From an uncultured Selenomonadales bacterium (GTDB lineage: Bacteria; Bacillota; Negativicutes; Selenomonadales; Selenomonadaceae): 7,396 nucleotides of DNA. Position numbers and translations under genes: made by a program. Numbering within the stretch: the stretch's first letter is position 1; each line of letters starts with the position of its first letter. The stretch lies in contig CAMNPA010000056.1 in the NCBI GenBank assembly GCA_946547205.1, positions 1-7,396 of the forward strand. Direction: 5' to 3'. The notes under the pieces are model-generated. The model was not told the origin of the DNA. It saw only the letters and a program-made list of their open reading frames with translations, and ran no database searches. This document shows positions 1-6,187 of this stretch, one piece after another.

Positions 1-131
1 TGATGTTGGAGCCTAGAAAGTCCGTCACGGCGATTATCGGGCTTGAAAAAATTTCCGCGCAAAAAAAATCGTCGCACGAGAAAAATTGTGCGGACTGTGA
101 TAAATTTGATTGTCCGATGAGGAAAGTTTAA
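1..131 (+). CDS. 3' end of a putative B12-dependent methionine synthase reactivation-domain protein (partial)
   Basis: An open frame enters from the left edge and stops at 129-131. It reads MLEPRKSVTAIIGL, then a Lys/Ser-rich linker, then NCADCDKFDCPMRKV. From memory, a P-x-KS-V-x-A-I-I-G strand followed by a short tail with three cysteines and a final basic pair ends the stand-alone methionine synthase (MetH) activation-domain proteins of Firmicutes, which help return oxidised cobalamin on MetH to the active state. Only the last 43 or so residues are visible, so the family call rests on this tail. The three cysteines (CxxCx4C) could bind a metal; that is inference. This is also copy 1 of a 140-bp tandem array, so the frame could instead be another truncated copy if the array continues to the left. 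Map, 420 nt downstream on the same strand, probably shares the transcript. Confidence 0.5.
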   Translation, partial: MLEPRKSVTAIIGLEKISAQKKSSHEKNCADCDKFDCPMRKV

Positions 132-139
132 CGTCGGCA

Positions 140-271
140 ATGATGTTGGAGCCTCGCAAGTCCGTCACGGCGATTATCGGGCTTGAAAAATTTTCCGCGC
201 AAAAAAAATCGTCGCACGAGAAAAATTGTGCGGACTGTGATAAATTTGATTGTCCGATGAGGAAAGTTTAA
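140..271 (+). pseudogene. Array copy 2: 43-residue Cys-rich tail ORF
   Basis: A complete short frame opens with ATGATG 8 nt after the stop of copy 1 and ends TAA at 269-271. It encodes the same tail as copy 1 with one replacement (Ile to Phe in the GLEK-F-SAQ segment) and keeps all three cysteines. A GAGGAAAG stretch lies 13 nt upstream of the first ATG, which is long for a ribosome binding site, so translation would more likely depend on re-initiation after the preceding stop. The simplest reading is a truncated duplicate of the upstream gene's 3' end. A translated micro-protein is possible but not shown. Confidence 0.5.
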
Positions 272-279
272 CGTCGGCA

Positions 280-411
280 ATGATGTTGGAGCCTCGCAAG
301 TCCGTCACGGCGATTATCGGGCTTGAAAAATTTTCCGCGCAAAAAAAATCGTCGCACGATAAAAACTGCGCGGCGTGTGATAAAGTTGATTGTCCGATGA
401 GGAAAATTTAA
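280..411 (+). pseudogene. Array copy 3: 43-residue Cys-rich tail ORF
   Basis: Same organisation as copy 2: ATGATG 8 nt after the previous stop, TAA at 409-411. It is the most diverged of the first three copies, with Glu to Asp, Asp to Ala inside the CxxC, Phe to Val before the third cysteine and Val to Ile at the end, plus two silent changes (AAT to AAC, TGT to TGC). All three cysteines and the PMRK ending are retained. No frameshift or internal stop has accumulated. Confidence 0.5.
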
Positions 412-419
412 CGTCGGCA

Positions 420-548
420 ATGATGTTGGAGCCTCGCAAGTCCGTCACGGCGATTATCGGGCTTGAAAAAATTTCAGCGCAAAAAAAATCGTCACATAAG
501 AAAAAATGCGCGGACTGTGATAAATTTGATTGTCCGATGAGGAAATAA
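420..548 (+). pseudogene. Array copy 4: Cys-rich tail ORF abutting map
   Basis: A short frame from ATGATG at 420 to TAA at 546-548. It ends PMRK without the final Val/Ile of the other copies and leads directly into the map start 3 nt later. Changes from copy 2 include Phe to Ile, Glu to Lys and Asn to Lys, with silent changes at Ser, His and Cys codons; the CxxCx4C cysteines remain. Because its 3' end carries the GAGGAAA ribosome binding site of map, this copy probably preserves the original gene-to-map junction, while copies 1-3 carry the duplication junction. Confidence 0.5.
539..545 (+). promoter_or_regulatory. Ribosome binding site of map inside the last array copy
   Basis: GAGGAAA lies 6 nt before the ATG at 552 and is formed by the last codons (Met-Arg-Lys) of array copy 4. 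It supports 552 as a start. A second candidate, AGGGAG at 567-572, sits 12 nt before an in-frame ATG at 585. Confidence 0.6.
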
Positions 549-551
549 TTC

Positions 552-1457
552 ATGCTAAAGTTTTTCAGGGAGATGTTGAGACGTATGAGACGAAACGACC
601 CGTGTTGGTGCGGCAGCGGCAAAAAGTACAAAAAATGCCACGAGGATTTTGATGCGAGAATCGGCGAGATGAGATTCATCAAGGCGAAAAATCAAGTTCG
701 ACCGCCAAAACGTCTGATAAACAACGCGGCGGACATCGAAGGCATTAAACGTGCGGCAGTCATCAACACGGGCGCGCTTGATTTGATGAGTGAACTCGTT
801 CGCGAAGGCGTTGACACTTTGACGCTGAACAATGCCGCTCATGAATTTATCGTAAGTCACGGCGCAAATCCCAGCTGCTTGAATTTTGAAGGCTTTCCGA
901 AGAGCATTTGCATTTCAATTAACAACGTCGTCTGTCACGGCATTCCGTCGCGAAAAGAAATTCTCAAGGCGGGCGACATTCTCAACATTGACATCACGAC
1001 AGACCTTGACGGCTATTTTGCTGATGCGTCGCGAATGTACACCGTCGGCGAAATTTCTGCGGAAGCTCGGCGATTAATCGACGTGACGCGCGAAATTATG
1101 GAAGCGGGCATTGCGGCGGCTAGACCGTGGCATTTCGTCGGCGATATTGGTGCGGCGTGCGGCAAGATGGCTTACGATAACGGCTACTCTGTCGTTACTG
1201 ATTTGGGCGGTCACGGCGTCGGCAAGGCGTTTCATTTGGAACCGTTCGTCAGCCACGACTGCAAAGCCGATACCGGGATGTTGCTCGTGCCGGGAATTGT
1301 GCTCACTGTCGAACCGATGATTAATGCCGGCGATAAACACGTTACGACCGATGAAGACGATCATTGGACTGTTCGCACTGCTGACGGCTCCTTGTCGGCG
1401 CAATGGGAAAAAACCATTTTGATAACCGAGACCGGCGTTGAAGTTTTGGCAAGCTGA
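552..1457 (+). CDS. map: Type I methionine aminopeptidase with N-terminal SEC-C zinc motif
   Basis: This cytosolic enzyme removes the initiator methionine from nascent proteins. Residues 15-30 form a SEC-C motif (NDPCWCGSGKKYKKCH; C18, C20, C29, H30), a small zinc-binding extension found on many bacterial type I enzymes. The pita-bread catalytic domain follows. By alignment with the E. coli enzyme, the metal ligands are D147 and D158 (NID...FAD), H221 (GGHGVGK), E254 (TVEPM) and E286 (QWEKT); the substrate histidines are H129 (CHGIP) and H228. The C-terminal signature reads QWEKTI, with Lys where QxEHT is usual, and FHLEP replaces FHEEP; neither change removes a metal ligand. The start at 552 has a good ribosome binding site. 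The in-frame ATG at 585 would give the more typical MRRNDPCW start and also has an upstream AG-rich site, so the mature start is uncertain by 11 residues. It lies 3 nt after array copy 4, probably in one transcript. Confidence 0.97.
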   Translation: MLKFFREMLRRMRRNDPCWCGSGKKYKKCHEDFDARIGEMRFIKAKNQVRPPKRLINNAADIEGIKRAAVINTGALDLMSELVREGVDTLTLNNAAHEFIVSHGANPSCLNFEGFPKSICISINNVVCHGIPSRKEILKAGDILNIDITTDLDGYFADASRMYTVGEISAEARRLIDVTREIMEAGIAAARPWHFVGDIGAACGKMAYDNGYSVVTDLGGHGVGKAFHLEPFVSHDCKADTGMLLVPGIVLTVEPMINAGDKHVTTDEDDHWTVRTADGSLSAQWEKTILITETGVEVLAS

Positions 1458-1458
1458 T

Positions 1459-2385
1459 TTAAAGGTAATGCGCAAAAGTTTTTTTCAGCTTAATCATCAC
1501 GTCGATCAACCAATCGAATTGTTCATGCCACGCGGTTTTATCGTCGAAGGAAACGGGCTTTGATATAACAATGCAGCTTGCCTTCTTTGCAGGCAACTCG
1601 CGCCAATCAAAATTCAAGCCGCTCTCTGATTCGATAGCCTCTTTGTTATCAAGGAGCGTGCGGAATAAATCTTTGTTGTTGTGGATGTAAATTTCCGCGA
1701 CAAGGTTTTTATACTTGCGGACTTGCGAAATTCTTATGATACAAGCGGAAGAACCTATGCTGAAGTCAAACCAATTATCCGTTGTCGGCTTGCGACGTTT
1801 GAAATTTTTGGCGAACGATTTTTTTTGAAAAGCGTATTCTTGGAACGCAACCCAATAATCTCGACGCTGCAGTTGATTATCGTTGATGGCTTCGGTCTTG
1901 CGCAATTCCTTAGTCCAATCGTTGGGCTTCTCGATAATTTCAAACTTAACGGCGGGCGCGGAAGTTCCGATGCGATAAAGTTTTATTTCGCAGAGAAAAA
2001 ATCCGATTGTCTCGTTTGTATTATTGTTCAGCCACTCGATGGCGGCTCGATGTTCTTCGCGAGCATGTTTGACGAGCCAAATAATTATTTCTGCCGACTT
2101 GCCCGCCGCGTAAGTTATCAACTTGCCCAAATGATCGTGATTCGTATCTTCCAATTGATTTTCGATGATAATTTTTCGATTGGTGCCGGTCTCGACAGCC
2201 AAAATGTCAACGTGAAAATCTCCGACGTCAGATTCTTTTTCCTCAACTGTAATTTCCAATCCCAAAGCATCGGCTAGGAGCGAAATATTTTCTTCTTCGG
2301 CAAGCCAAGGCGTAAAATCCGACGCTTCATGCTCCCAGACCGTTCGCAAGTCCGTTATTTCTTCAAGTTTGCTCAAATTTATCAT
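1459..2385 (-). CDS. DUF4268-family protein with PD-(D/E)XK nuclease-like domain
   Basis: The 308-residue protein matches my knowledge of the DUF4268 family. Its N-terminal half carries a restriction-endonuclease-like signature: D60 in DFHVDILAV, then E75 and Q77 in IIIENQLED, followed by TNHDHLGKLITYAAG (residues 81-95) and the WLV...EEHRAAIEWLN segment (103-120). D...ExQ would be the metal-binding catalytic set of a PD-(D/E)XK fold. The C-terminal half (about 170-308), rich in aromatic and basic residues, corresponds to the DUF4268 region and has no motif I can assign. There is no signal peptide or membrane segment. Members are usually solitary accessory genes; a nucleic-acid role is inferred from the fold, and the substrate is unknown. 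AGGAGG lies 9 nt before the ATG, and a near-consensus promoter lies upstream. Its stop is 1 nt from that of map, tail to tail. No methyltransferase or other restriction partner is nearby. Confidence 0.88.
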   Translation of the reverse strand: MINLSKLEEITDLRTVWEHEASDFTPWLAEEENISLLADALGLEITVEEKESDVGDFHVDILAVETGTNRKIIIENQLEDTNHDHLGKLITYAAGKSAEIIIWLVKHAREEHRAAIEWLNNNTNETIGFFLCEIKLYRIGTSAPAVKFEIIEKPNDWTKELRKTEAINDNQLQRRDYWVAFQEYAFQKKSFAKNFKRRKPTTDNWFDFSIGSSACIIRISQVRKYKNLVAEIYIHNNKDLFRTLLDNKEAIESESGLNFDWRELPAKKASCIVISKPVSFDDKTAWHEQFDWLIDVMIKLKKTFAHYL

Positions 2386-2409
2386 GACCTCAAGCCTCCT
2401 GTCGTTTAA

Positions 2410-2438
2410 ATTTTAATTCCGGCATCATTCAGTGTCAA
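2410..2438 (-). promoter_or_regulatory. Sigma-70-type promoter of the DUF4268 gene
   Basis: Read on the minus strand, TTGACA (2438-2433) is followed after 17 nt by TAAAAT (2415-2410). This is a perfect -35 box and a one-mismatch -10 box at optimal spacing. The expected transcript start near 2403 gives a short leader of roughly 18 nt containing AGGAGG. It occupies most of the 74-bp space between this gene and the divergent hemB. Confidence 0.75.
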
Positions 2439-2459
2439 AAAATTTTTGGAGATGATTTT

Positions 2460-3425
2460 ATGATTAAGTTGCGTCCGCGCAGATTGAGACTCAATGAAAA
2501 TTTGCGGGCAATGATTCGCGAGACGACTCTCGACGTGAAAGATTTGATTTATCCGCTGTTCGTCGTGGCAGGCGAAAATGTTCGCGAGGAAATTCCGTCA
2601 ATGCCGAATTGTTTTCATCTGTCCGTTGATAATGCCGTTGAGTTGGCAAAAAAAATCGCCGCGCTCGGAATTCCCGCCGTTGAAGTTTTCGGACTGCCCG
2701 AATACAAAGACGACATCGGCTCTTCTGCTTGGGATATGAAAAGTCCCGTTCAACGCGCCATTGCCGCCATAAAAAAAGCCGTCCCCGAACTTGTCATCGT
2801 CGGCGACGTTTGTCTCTGTCAATATACTAATCACGGGCATTGCGGAAAACTCTGCGGGCATTACGTTGACAACGACGAGACGCTGAAACTTTTGCAAAAG
2901 GTCGCCGTCAGTCAAGCGGAATCGGGCGCGGATATTGTTGCACCGTCGGACATGATGGACGGAAGAATTTCTGCCATTCGCGACGCTCTCGACGTCAAAG
3001 GGCTTATCAACGTTTCAATCATGAGCTACGCCGTCAAATATGCGTCGGGTTATTACGCTCCTTTCCGTGACGCTGCAGACTCCGCGCCGCAATTCGGTGA
3101 CCGCAAACAATATCAAATGGACTGCGCAAACAGTCGCGAGGCTTTAAAGGAAGTTGAACTCGATCTTGCCGAAGGTGCCGATATTATCATGATAAAACCT
3201 GCGCTTGCTTATCTGGACATCGTTACGAAAGTTCGCGAGCAAATCAATCGTCCCGTCGCGGTTTACAATGTCAGCGGCGAATATGCAATGGTCAAAGCGG
3301 CGGCTCAAAACGGTTGGATTGACGAGCGGCGAATCGTCACGGAAAATCTTATCGCAATGAAAAGAGCCGGTGCCGACATCATCATCACTTATCACGCGAT
3401 TGATTTTGCTCAATGGTCTGCTTGA
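2460..3425 (+). CDS. hemB: Delta-aminolevulinic acid dehydratase (porphobilinogen synthase)
   Basis: This enzyme condenses two 5-aminolevulinate molecules to porphobilinogen, the first common step toward haem, sirohaem and cobalamin, in the cytosol. The 321-residue length is normal. The zinc site is intact: C118, C120 and C128 in DVCLCQYTNHGHCG, which marks the zinc-dependent rather than the magnesium-only type. The two active-site lysines are K193 (SYAVKYAS) and K246 (MIKPAL). PSDMMDGR (163-169) and the C-terminal AGADIIITYHA (303-313) are also typical. GGAG at 2448-2451, 8 nt before the ATG, supports the start. No other tetrapyrrole gene adjoins it. It is divergent from the DUF4268 gene and followed by a strong terminator, so it looks monocistronic. 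I could not find a convincing promoter for it in the 74-bp upstream gap, where the opposing promoter dominates. Confidence 0.98.
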   Translation: MIKLRPRRLRLNENLRAMIRETTLDVKDLIYPLFVVAGENVREEIPSMPNCFHLSVDNAVELAKKIAALGIPAVEVFGLPEYKDDIGSSAWDMKSPVQRAIAAIKKAVPELVIVGDVCLCQYTNHGHCGKLCGHYVDNDETLKLLQKVAVSQAESGADIVAPSDMMDGRISAIRDALDVKGLINVSIMSYAVKYASGYYAPFRDAADSAPQFGDRKQYQMDCANSREALKEVELDLAEGADIIMIKPALAYLDIVTKVREQINRPVAVYNVSGEYAMVKAAAQNGWIDERRIVTENLIAMKRAGADIIITYHAIDFAQWSA

Positions 3426-3437
3426 CACATCAAACGC

Positions 3438-3477
3438 AAAAATCCCGACAGCCTTTGAGACTTGTTCGGGATTTTTT
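3438..3477. terminator. Bidirectional intrinsic terminator between hemB and the radical SAM gene
   Basis: AAAAATCCCGA (3438-3448) pairs perfectly with TCGGGATTTTT (3466-3476), extended by CA/TG with one bulged T. The loop is about 14 nt. A run of T follows on the plus strand and, because the left arm starts with A residues, also on the minus strand. It begins 12 nt after the hemB stop and ends 34 nt before the stop of the convergent radical SAM gene, so it can serve both. Confidence 0.88.
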
Positions 3478-3511
3478 ATTGGCAATGCAACCGCAGCTTG
3501 AATATCGCATT

Positions 3512-4885
3512 TTACTTCTGCAAGAAATGAATCACGGCATCGTTCAAAAAATCTTGCGTCCTTCTTTCCAAAGAACCTTCCGGCGAGAACATTCGTTCCA
3601 AACACGCGGTCTTCATGCCGTGAATTAAAACGTTGTTCGCTTTGACAGAATCAACCGGAAAACTTTGGGTCAATGTTTTTGATTCATCGGTAAAGAAATA
3701 TTTGCAAGAGCGACACACGGGATGCATATCCCTTTTCAATTGAATGACACTTATATCTTGCTCAAGAAACGAGCCTAAGTCGTAGGGTCGTTGAACATAT
3801 TGACAACAAAGCTCCACATTGCCTTTGTGATTTATGACGATATTTCTGCTGTGAATGAAAAAGCAATAACGTCTTTCTGCCGAGAAGGAATCGCTGTACT
3901 CCTCAAAGCCAATTCTTTTATCGATTAAATCTTTACGTTCTTTTCTTGCGCTGCAGGGCTCAAACGGCGAACCTTCGGCAAGATAATATTCAAAGCCTAT
4001 TCCAAATTTATTTGCCGTATCAACAGCCGCTTGCAACTCTCCGACATTGTAATCAAACTTTAATAGCCTCAAGTGCACGCAATGCCTGTTTGCCGATTTT
4101 GCAATTTCTTTCAGGTTGTCCAATACATTTTCAATCTTGCCGCGCCTGTGATTTATCTCGTACAGCTTTTGTTGCATTCCGGAAATCGTGATGACAAACC
4201 AATCGCCGTCACGGAGTAAATCAACGCACTCTTTTAAGTTTGGAATATTTGGGCGAGAAAGATTTGTAGAAATGCCGAGAGCCAAACCGCGCCTTTTAAC
4301 TTCCGCCATGAATTTGTATATTTCCGGATGCAAGAAAGGTTCCGTATAATTGTACAGTTCAACGAAGCGAATGCCGATGAGTTGCAGCTTGTCCAATATT
4401 TTCGTGAACAAGTCGAAGCTCATGCGCTCATTGTTTTCTTGCCAAGCAGGTTTTGCACAAGTCGCGCAGTCCAGGTTGCACATGTTAACGATGTCGATTG
4501 TGGCTAAAATCGGCAACTGGAAGCTTTCGAGATTAGGTTTTTTGATGAAGCCGTTCTTTTCGGCAAGCAGCGGAAAATAAAACACGGTCGGCGGAATTAT
4601 TTGTTCATGCGCGACGCCCTTGAGCACTGCGTTATTAAACGTCCAAACATAATTTTTAAAGCTTGTGAAAAGCGGGAAGATGACATCTTTGGAGTAAAAT
4701 TGAGCGTCTTCTTTGAAGTGGAGCGATTCTATTTTTGTGCCGGAGTTTATTTCGCGGAGAAAATTTTCAAAGAGATTGACATTGCTTGACTCGCTGTCTT
4801 CAAAAATCAACAGAGCGCGATTGGCGTTGGCAAGGATCGTCTTCAGCTGCGAATCTCTCAAAGATTTTTTTATATCGTCTTTCAT
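3512..4885 (-). CDS. Radical SAM/SPASM-domain protein, substrate unknown
   Basis: The 457-residue protein has a radical SAM core of about residues 125-330. The cluster motif is C136-x3-C140-x2-C143 (CNLDCATC), which binds the 4Fe-4S cluster that splits S-adenosylmethionine. TEPFLHPEIYKF (181-192) sits where GGEPLLHP is usual, and ISTNLS (205-210) follows. The C-terminal part (341-394) has C341, C360, C361, C391 and C394 in the pattern NxKGNVELCC...DLGSF...CRSC, typical of a SPASM auxiliary cluster. Residues 1-120 form an extension I do not recognise, with no signal peptide. SPASM enzymes modify peptides, proteins or small molecules; the substrate here cannot be read from sequence. It starts 9 nt after the stop of the SGNH-like gene, with GGTAAGGTG as a ribosome binding site overlapping that stop, so the two are co-transcribed and perhaps translationally coupled. 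Alternatives are a cell-envelope or sugar-modifying enzyme. Confidence 0.88.
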   Translation of the reverse strand: MKDDIKKSLRDSQLKTILANANRALLIFEDSESSNVNLFENFLREINSGTKIESLHFKEDAQFYSKDVIFPLFTSFKNYVWTFNNAVLKGVAHEQIIPPTVFYFPLLAEKNGFIKKPNLESFQLPILATIDIVNMCNLDCATCAKPAWQENNERMSFDLFTKILDKLQLIGIRFVELYNYTEPFLHPEIYKFMAEVKRRGLALGISTNLSRPNIPNLKECVDLLRDGDWFVITISGMQQKLYEINHRRGKIENVLDNLKEIAKSANRHCVHLRLLKFDYNVGELQAAVDTANKFGIGFEYYLAEGSPFEPCSARKERKDLIDKRIGFEEYSDSFSAERRYCFFIHSRNIVINHKGNVELCCQYVQRPYDLGSFLEQDISVIQLKRDMHPVCRSCKYFFTDESKTLTQSFPVDSVKANNVLIHGMKTACLERMFSPEGSLERRTQDFLNDAVIHFLQK

Positions 4886-4894
4886 GCATGCACC

Positions 4895-6067
4895 TTACCT
4901 TTCAGAATTTAAGCTCGTTAAAAGTTGATTTAGAATCCCGCTGATCTTTTTGGCACCGTTAACATTCAAGTGTTCGACATCGAAGAAGTCTGACATCTGA
5001 AAGCGGCTGTCCTGCGAAAAATCGTGAAAGGGCACATTGAATTTTCGAGAAAAATCTTCCAGAGTAATGCGCACCTCATCAAACTTTCTTGACGAGAAAT
5101 ATTTGTTGTAAAATTCGCTGACGGGATAAATCACCAAAATCGGCAAGATATTTTCTCTTAAGCAGTCGGACAAGTAATTGCGAAGAATCTCTTTATTTTC
5201 TTTGGCGGTATCGGGATATTCTTTTTGAATGCCGCTCAAAGTTTTTCTTATGTCAATGAAGTCGTCGAGAGTAAAATTTTTATTCAAACTGTTGCAAACA
5301 AGAAGTTGCTTGAATGTCAAAGCGTCTTCGAAGCGATCATAAAAATCAAGATAGCTCTCGTTAAACAATTCAGCGAGTTTCGTTTCGTCGACAGGGCAAT
5401 TGTGCACAGTCTTAGTCATCGGGAAATATGCCAAAGCTCTGCCGACATTCACGCTTTGCGACAAGTCATAATGCAAACTGAACGGCGCGACTCCGATTAT
5501 CGCGAACTTTAGTTTAGAAATTTTGTCGCGGTTGTGTTTCATGGCGATCTTTGCCAGTTCGTAATCGAAAAATAAATCTTGAGAGGTCTGCGCCAATTTC
5601 ATTCCCGGCACAGAAAATTGCGATATGTCCGTTCCCGCGTATGCATGTGAAACACCGGTTACAAAAAATTCATAGTCGGCATAAGGATGATTGATGCCGA
5701 AATTTTTTAGCAGACTGTACAGCGGAAAAAATTCGCCGGAAAAGAACGACGAGATATTTAATATCTTTTCGCTTGCAACTCCGACGCGTTCCAAATCTTC
5801 CACTATGCGATTTTTTTTGCCCGCGATGTTCATACGGTCAGAAACAATTACATAATCGAAATACTCGTCGCGCAAAATTTCGGGCATTGAATCATAGAAA
5901 GAAATCTTGCAAGCAACTCGTTGAACTTGAACTATATTTTCTAAAGTGGATTCCAAATCCTCGGTCGGCAAAGTGATGATATGTTTGATGTTGCATTGAG
6001 AGCGGTTCATTACATTCAGAACTTTAACGAGGTCATTGCCAAAAGCTATCAAGCAAATTTGATTCAT
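4895..6067 (-). CDS. SGNH-hydrolase-like protein with Rossmann-like N-terminal domain
   Basis: This 390-residue protein has two parts. Residues 1 to about 110 look like a small Rossmann-type domain (MNQICLIAFG start; DYVIVSD at 71-77; a helix then GVASEKILN at 96-104), similar in style to nucleotide-sugar or PglD-like N-termini. Residues from about 130 resemble an SGNH/GDSL hydrolase. GVSHAYAG (138-145) offers a candidate nucleophile, S140. IIGVAPFSLHYDLSQS (190-205) is a strand and loop typical of the fold, and D363-x2-H366 in DVEHLNVNGAKK is the usual C-terminal Asp-His pair. Such proteins often add or remove acyl groups on glycans, but the activity here is inference. There is no signal peptide or membrane helix, so it acts in the cytosol. 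GGAGAA 6-7 nt upstream supports the start. It is the first gene of an operon with the radical SAM gene, driven by a promoter candidate at 6159-6187. Confidence 0.62.
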   Translation of the reverse strand: MNQICLIAFGNDLVKVLNVMNRSQCNIKHIITLPTEDLESTLENIVQVQRVACKISFYDSMPEILRDEYFDYVIVSDRMNIAGKKNRIVEDLERVGVASEKILNISSFFSGEFFPLYSLLKNFGINHPYADYEFFVTGVSHAYAGTDISQFSVPGMKLAQTSQDLFFDYELAKIAMKHNRDKISKLKFAIIGVAPFSLHYDLSQSVNVGRALAYFPMTKTVHNCPVDETKLAELFNESYLDFYDRFEDALTFKQLLVCNSLNKNFTLDDFIDIRKTLSGIQKEYPDTAKENKEILRNYLSDCLRENILPILVIYPVSEFYNKYFSSRKFDEVRITLEDFSRKFNVPFHDFSQDSRFQMSDFFDVEHLNVNGAKKISGILNQLLTSLNSER

Positions 6068-6158
6068 TGTAGTTCTCCATATTCGGAATTTTAGTTGCGC
6101 GTTTCAAAACACCGTGCGCAGTATATCAACGGAAAAAATCTTTTGCAACAGAAAAATA

Positions 6159-6187
6159 ATAATCCCCCGCTGTATTGTTTTTGTCAA
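6159..6187 (-). promoter_or_regulatory. Promoter candidate for the SGNH/radical SAM operon
   Basis: On the minus strand a perfect TTGACA (6187-6182) is followed after 17 nt by GATTAT (6164-6159), which matches 4 of 6 positions of the -10 consensus. Transcription would begin near 6152 and leave a leader of about 85 nt. I see no clear hairpin in that leader. Confidence 0.55.

Larger units (their letters stand above)
1..545 (+). repeat. Tandem array of four 140-bp units
   Basis: The units begin at 1, 141, 281 and 421 with an exact 140-bp period; the fourth ends after about 125 bp, where it runs into the map start region. Read by eye, units 1 and 2 differ at 3 positions, units 2 and 3 at 7, and units 2 and 4 at 7 over the shared 125 bp, with no insertions or deletions. 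Each unit carries the same short reading frame with its own stop. Since 140 is not a multiple of 3, the copies fall in different frames and cannot form one long protein. The left boundary is the window edge, so there may be more copies. There are no unique spacers and no short palindromic repeat, so this is not a CRISPR array. Confidence 0.95.

Noticed and set aside
1..545. CRISPR array
   Set aside because: The repeats are 140 bp, directly adjacent, without unique spacers and with coding content.
314..860. Minus-strand frames across the array and map 5' end
   Set aside because: They lie antisense to the repeat frames and to the SEC-C region of map, have no family features, and arise from the same codon pattern.
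1451..1491. Terminator between map and the DUF4268 gene
   Set aside because: The stem is only 7 bp with a 27-nt loop and has no proper T tract directly after it.
1681..2277. 198-residue plus-strand frame
   Set aside because: It is fully antisense to the DUF4268 gene, whose family motifs, promoter and ribosome binding site are all clear.
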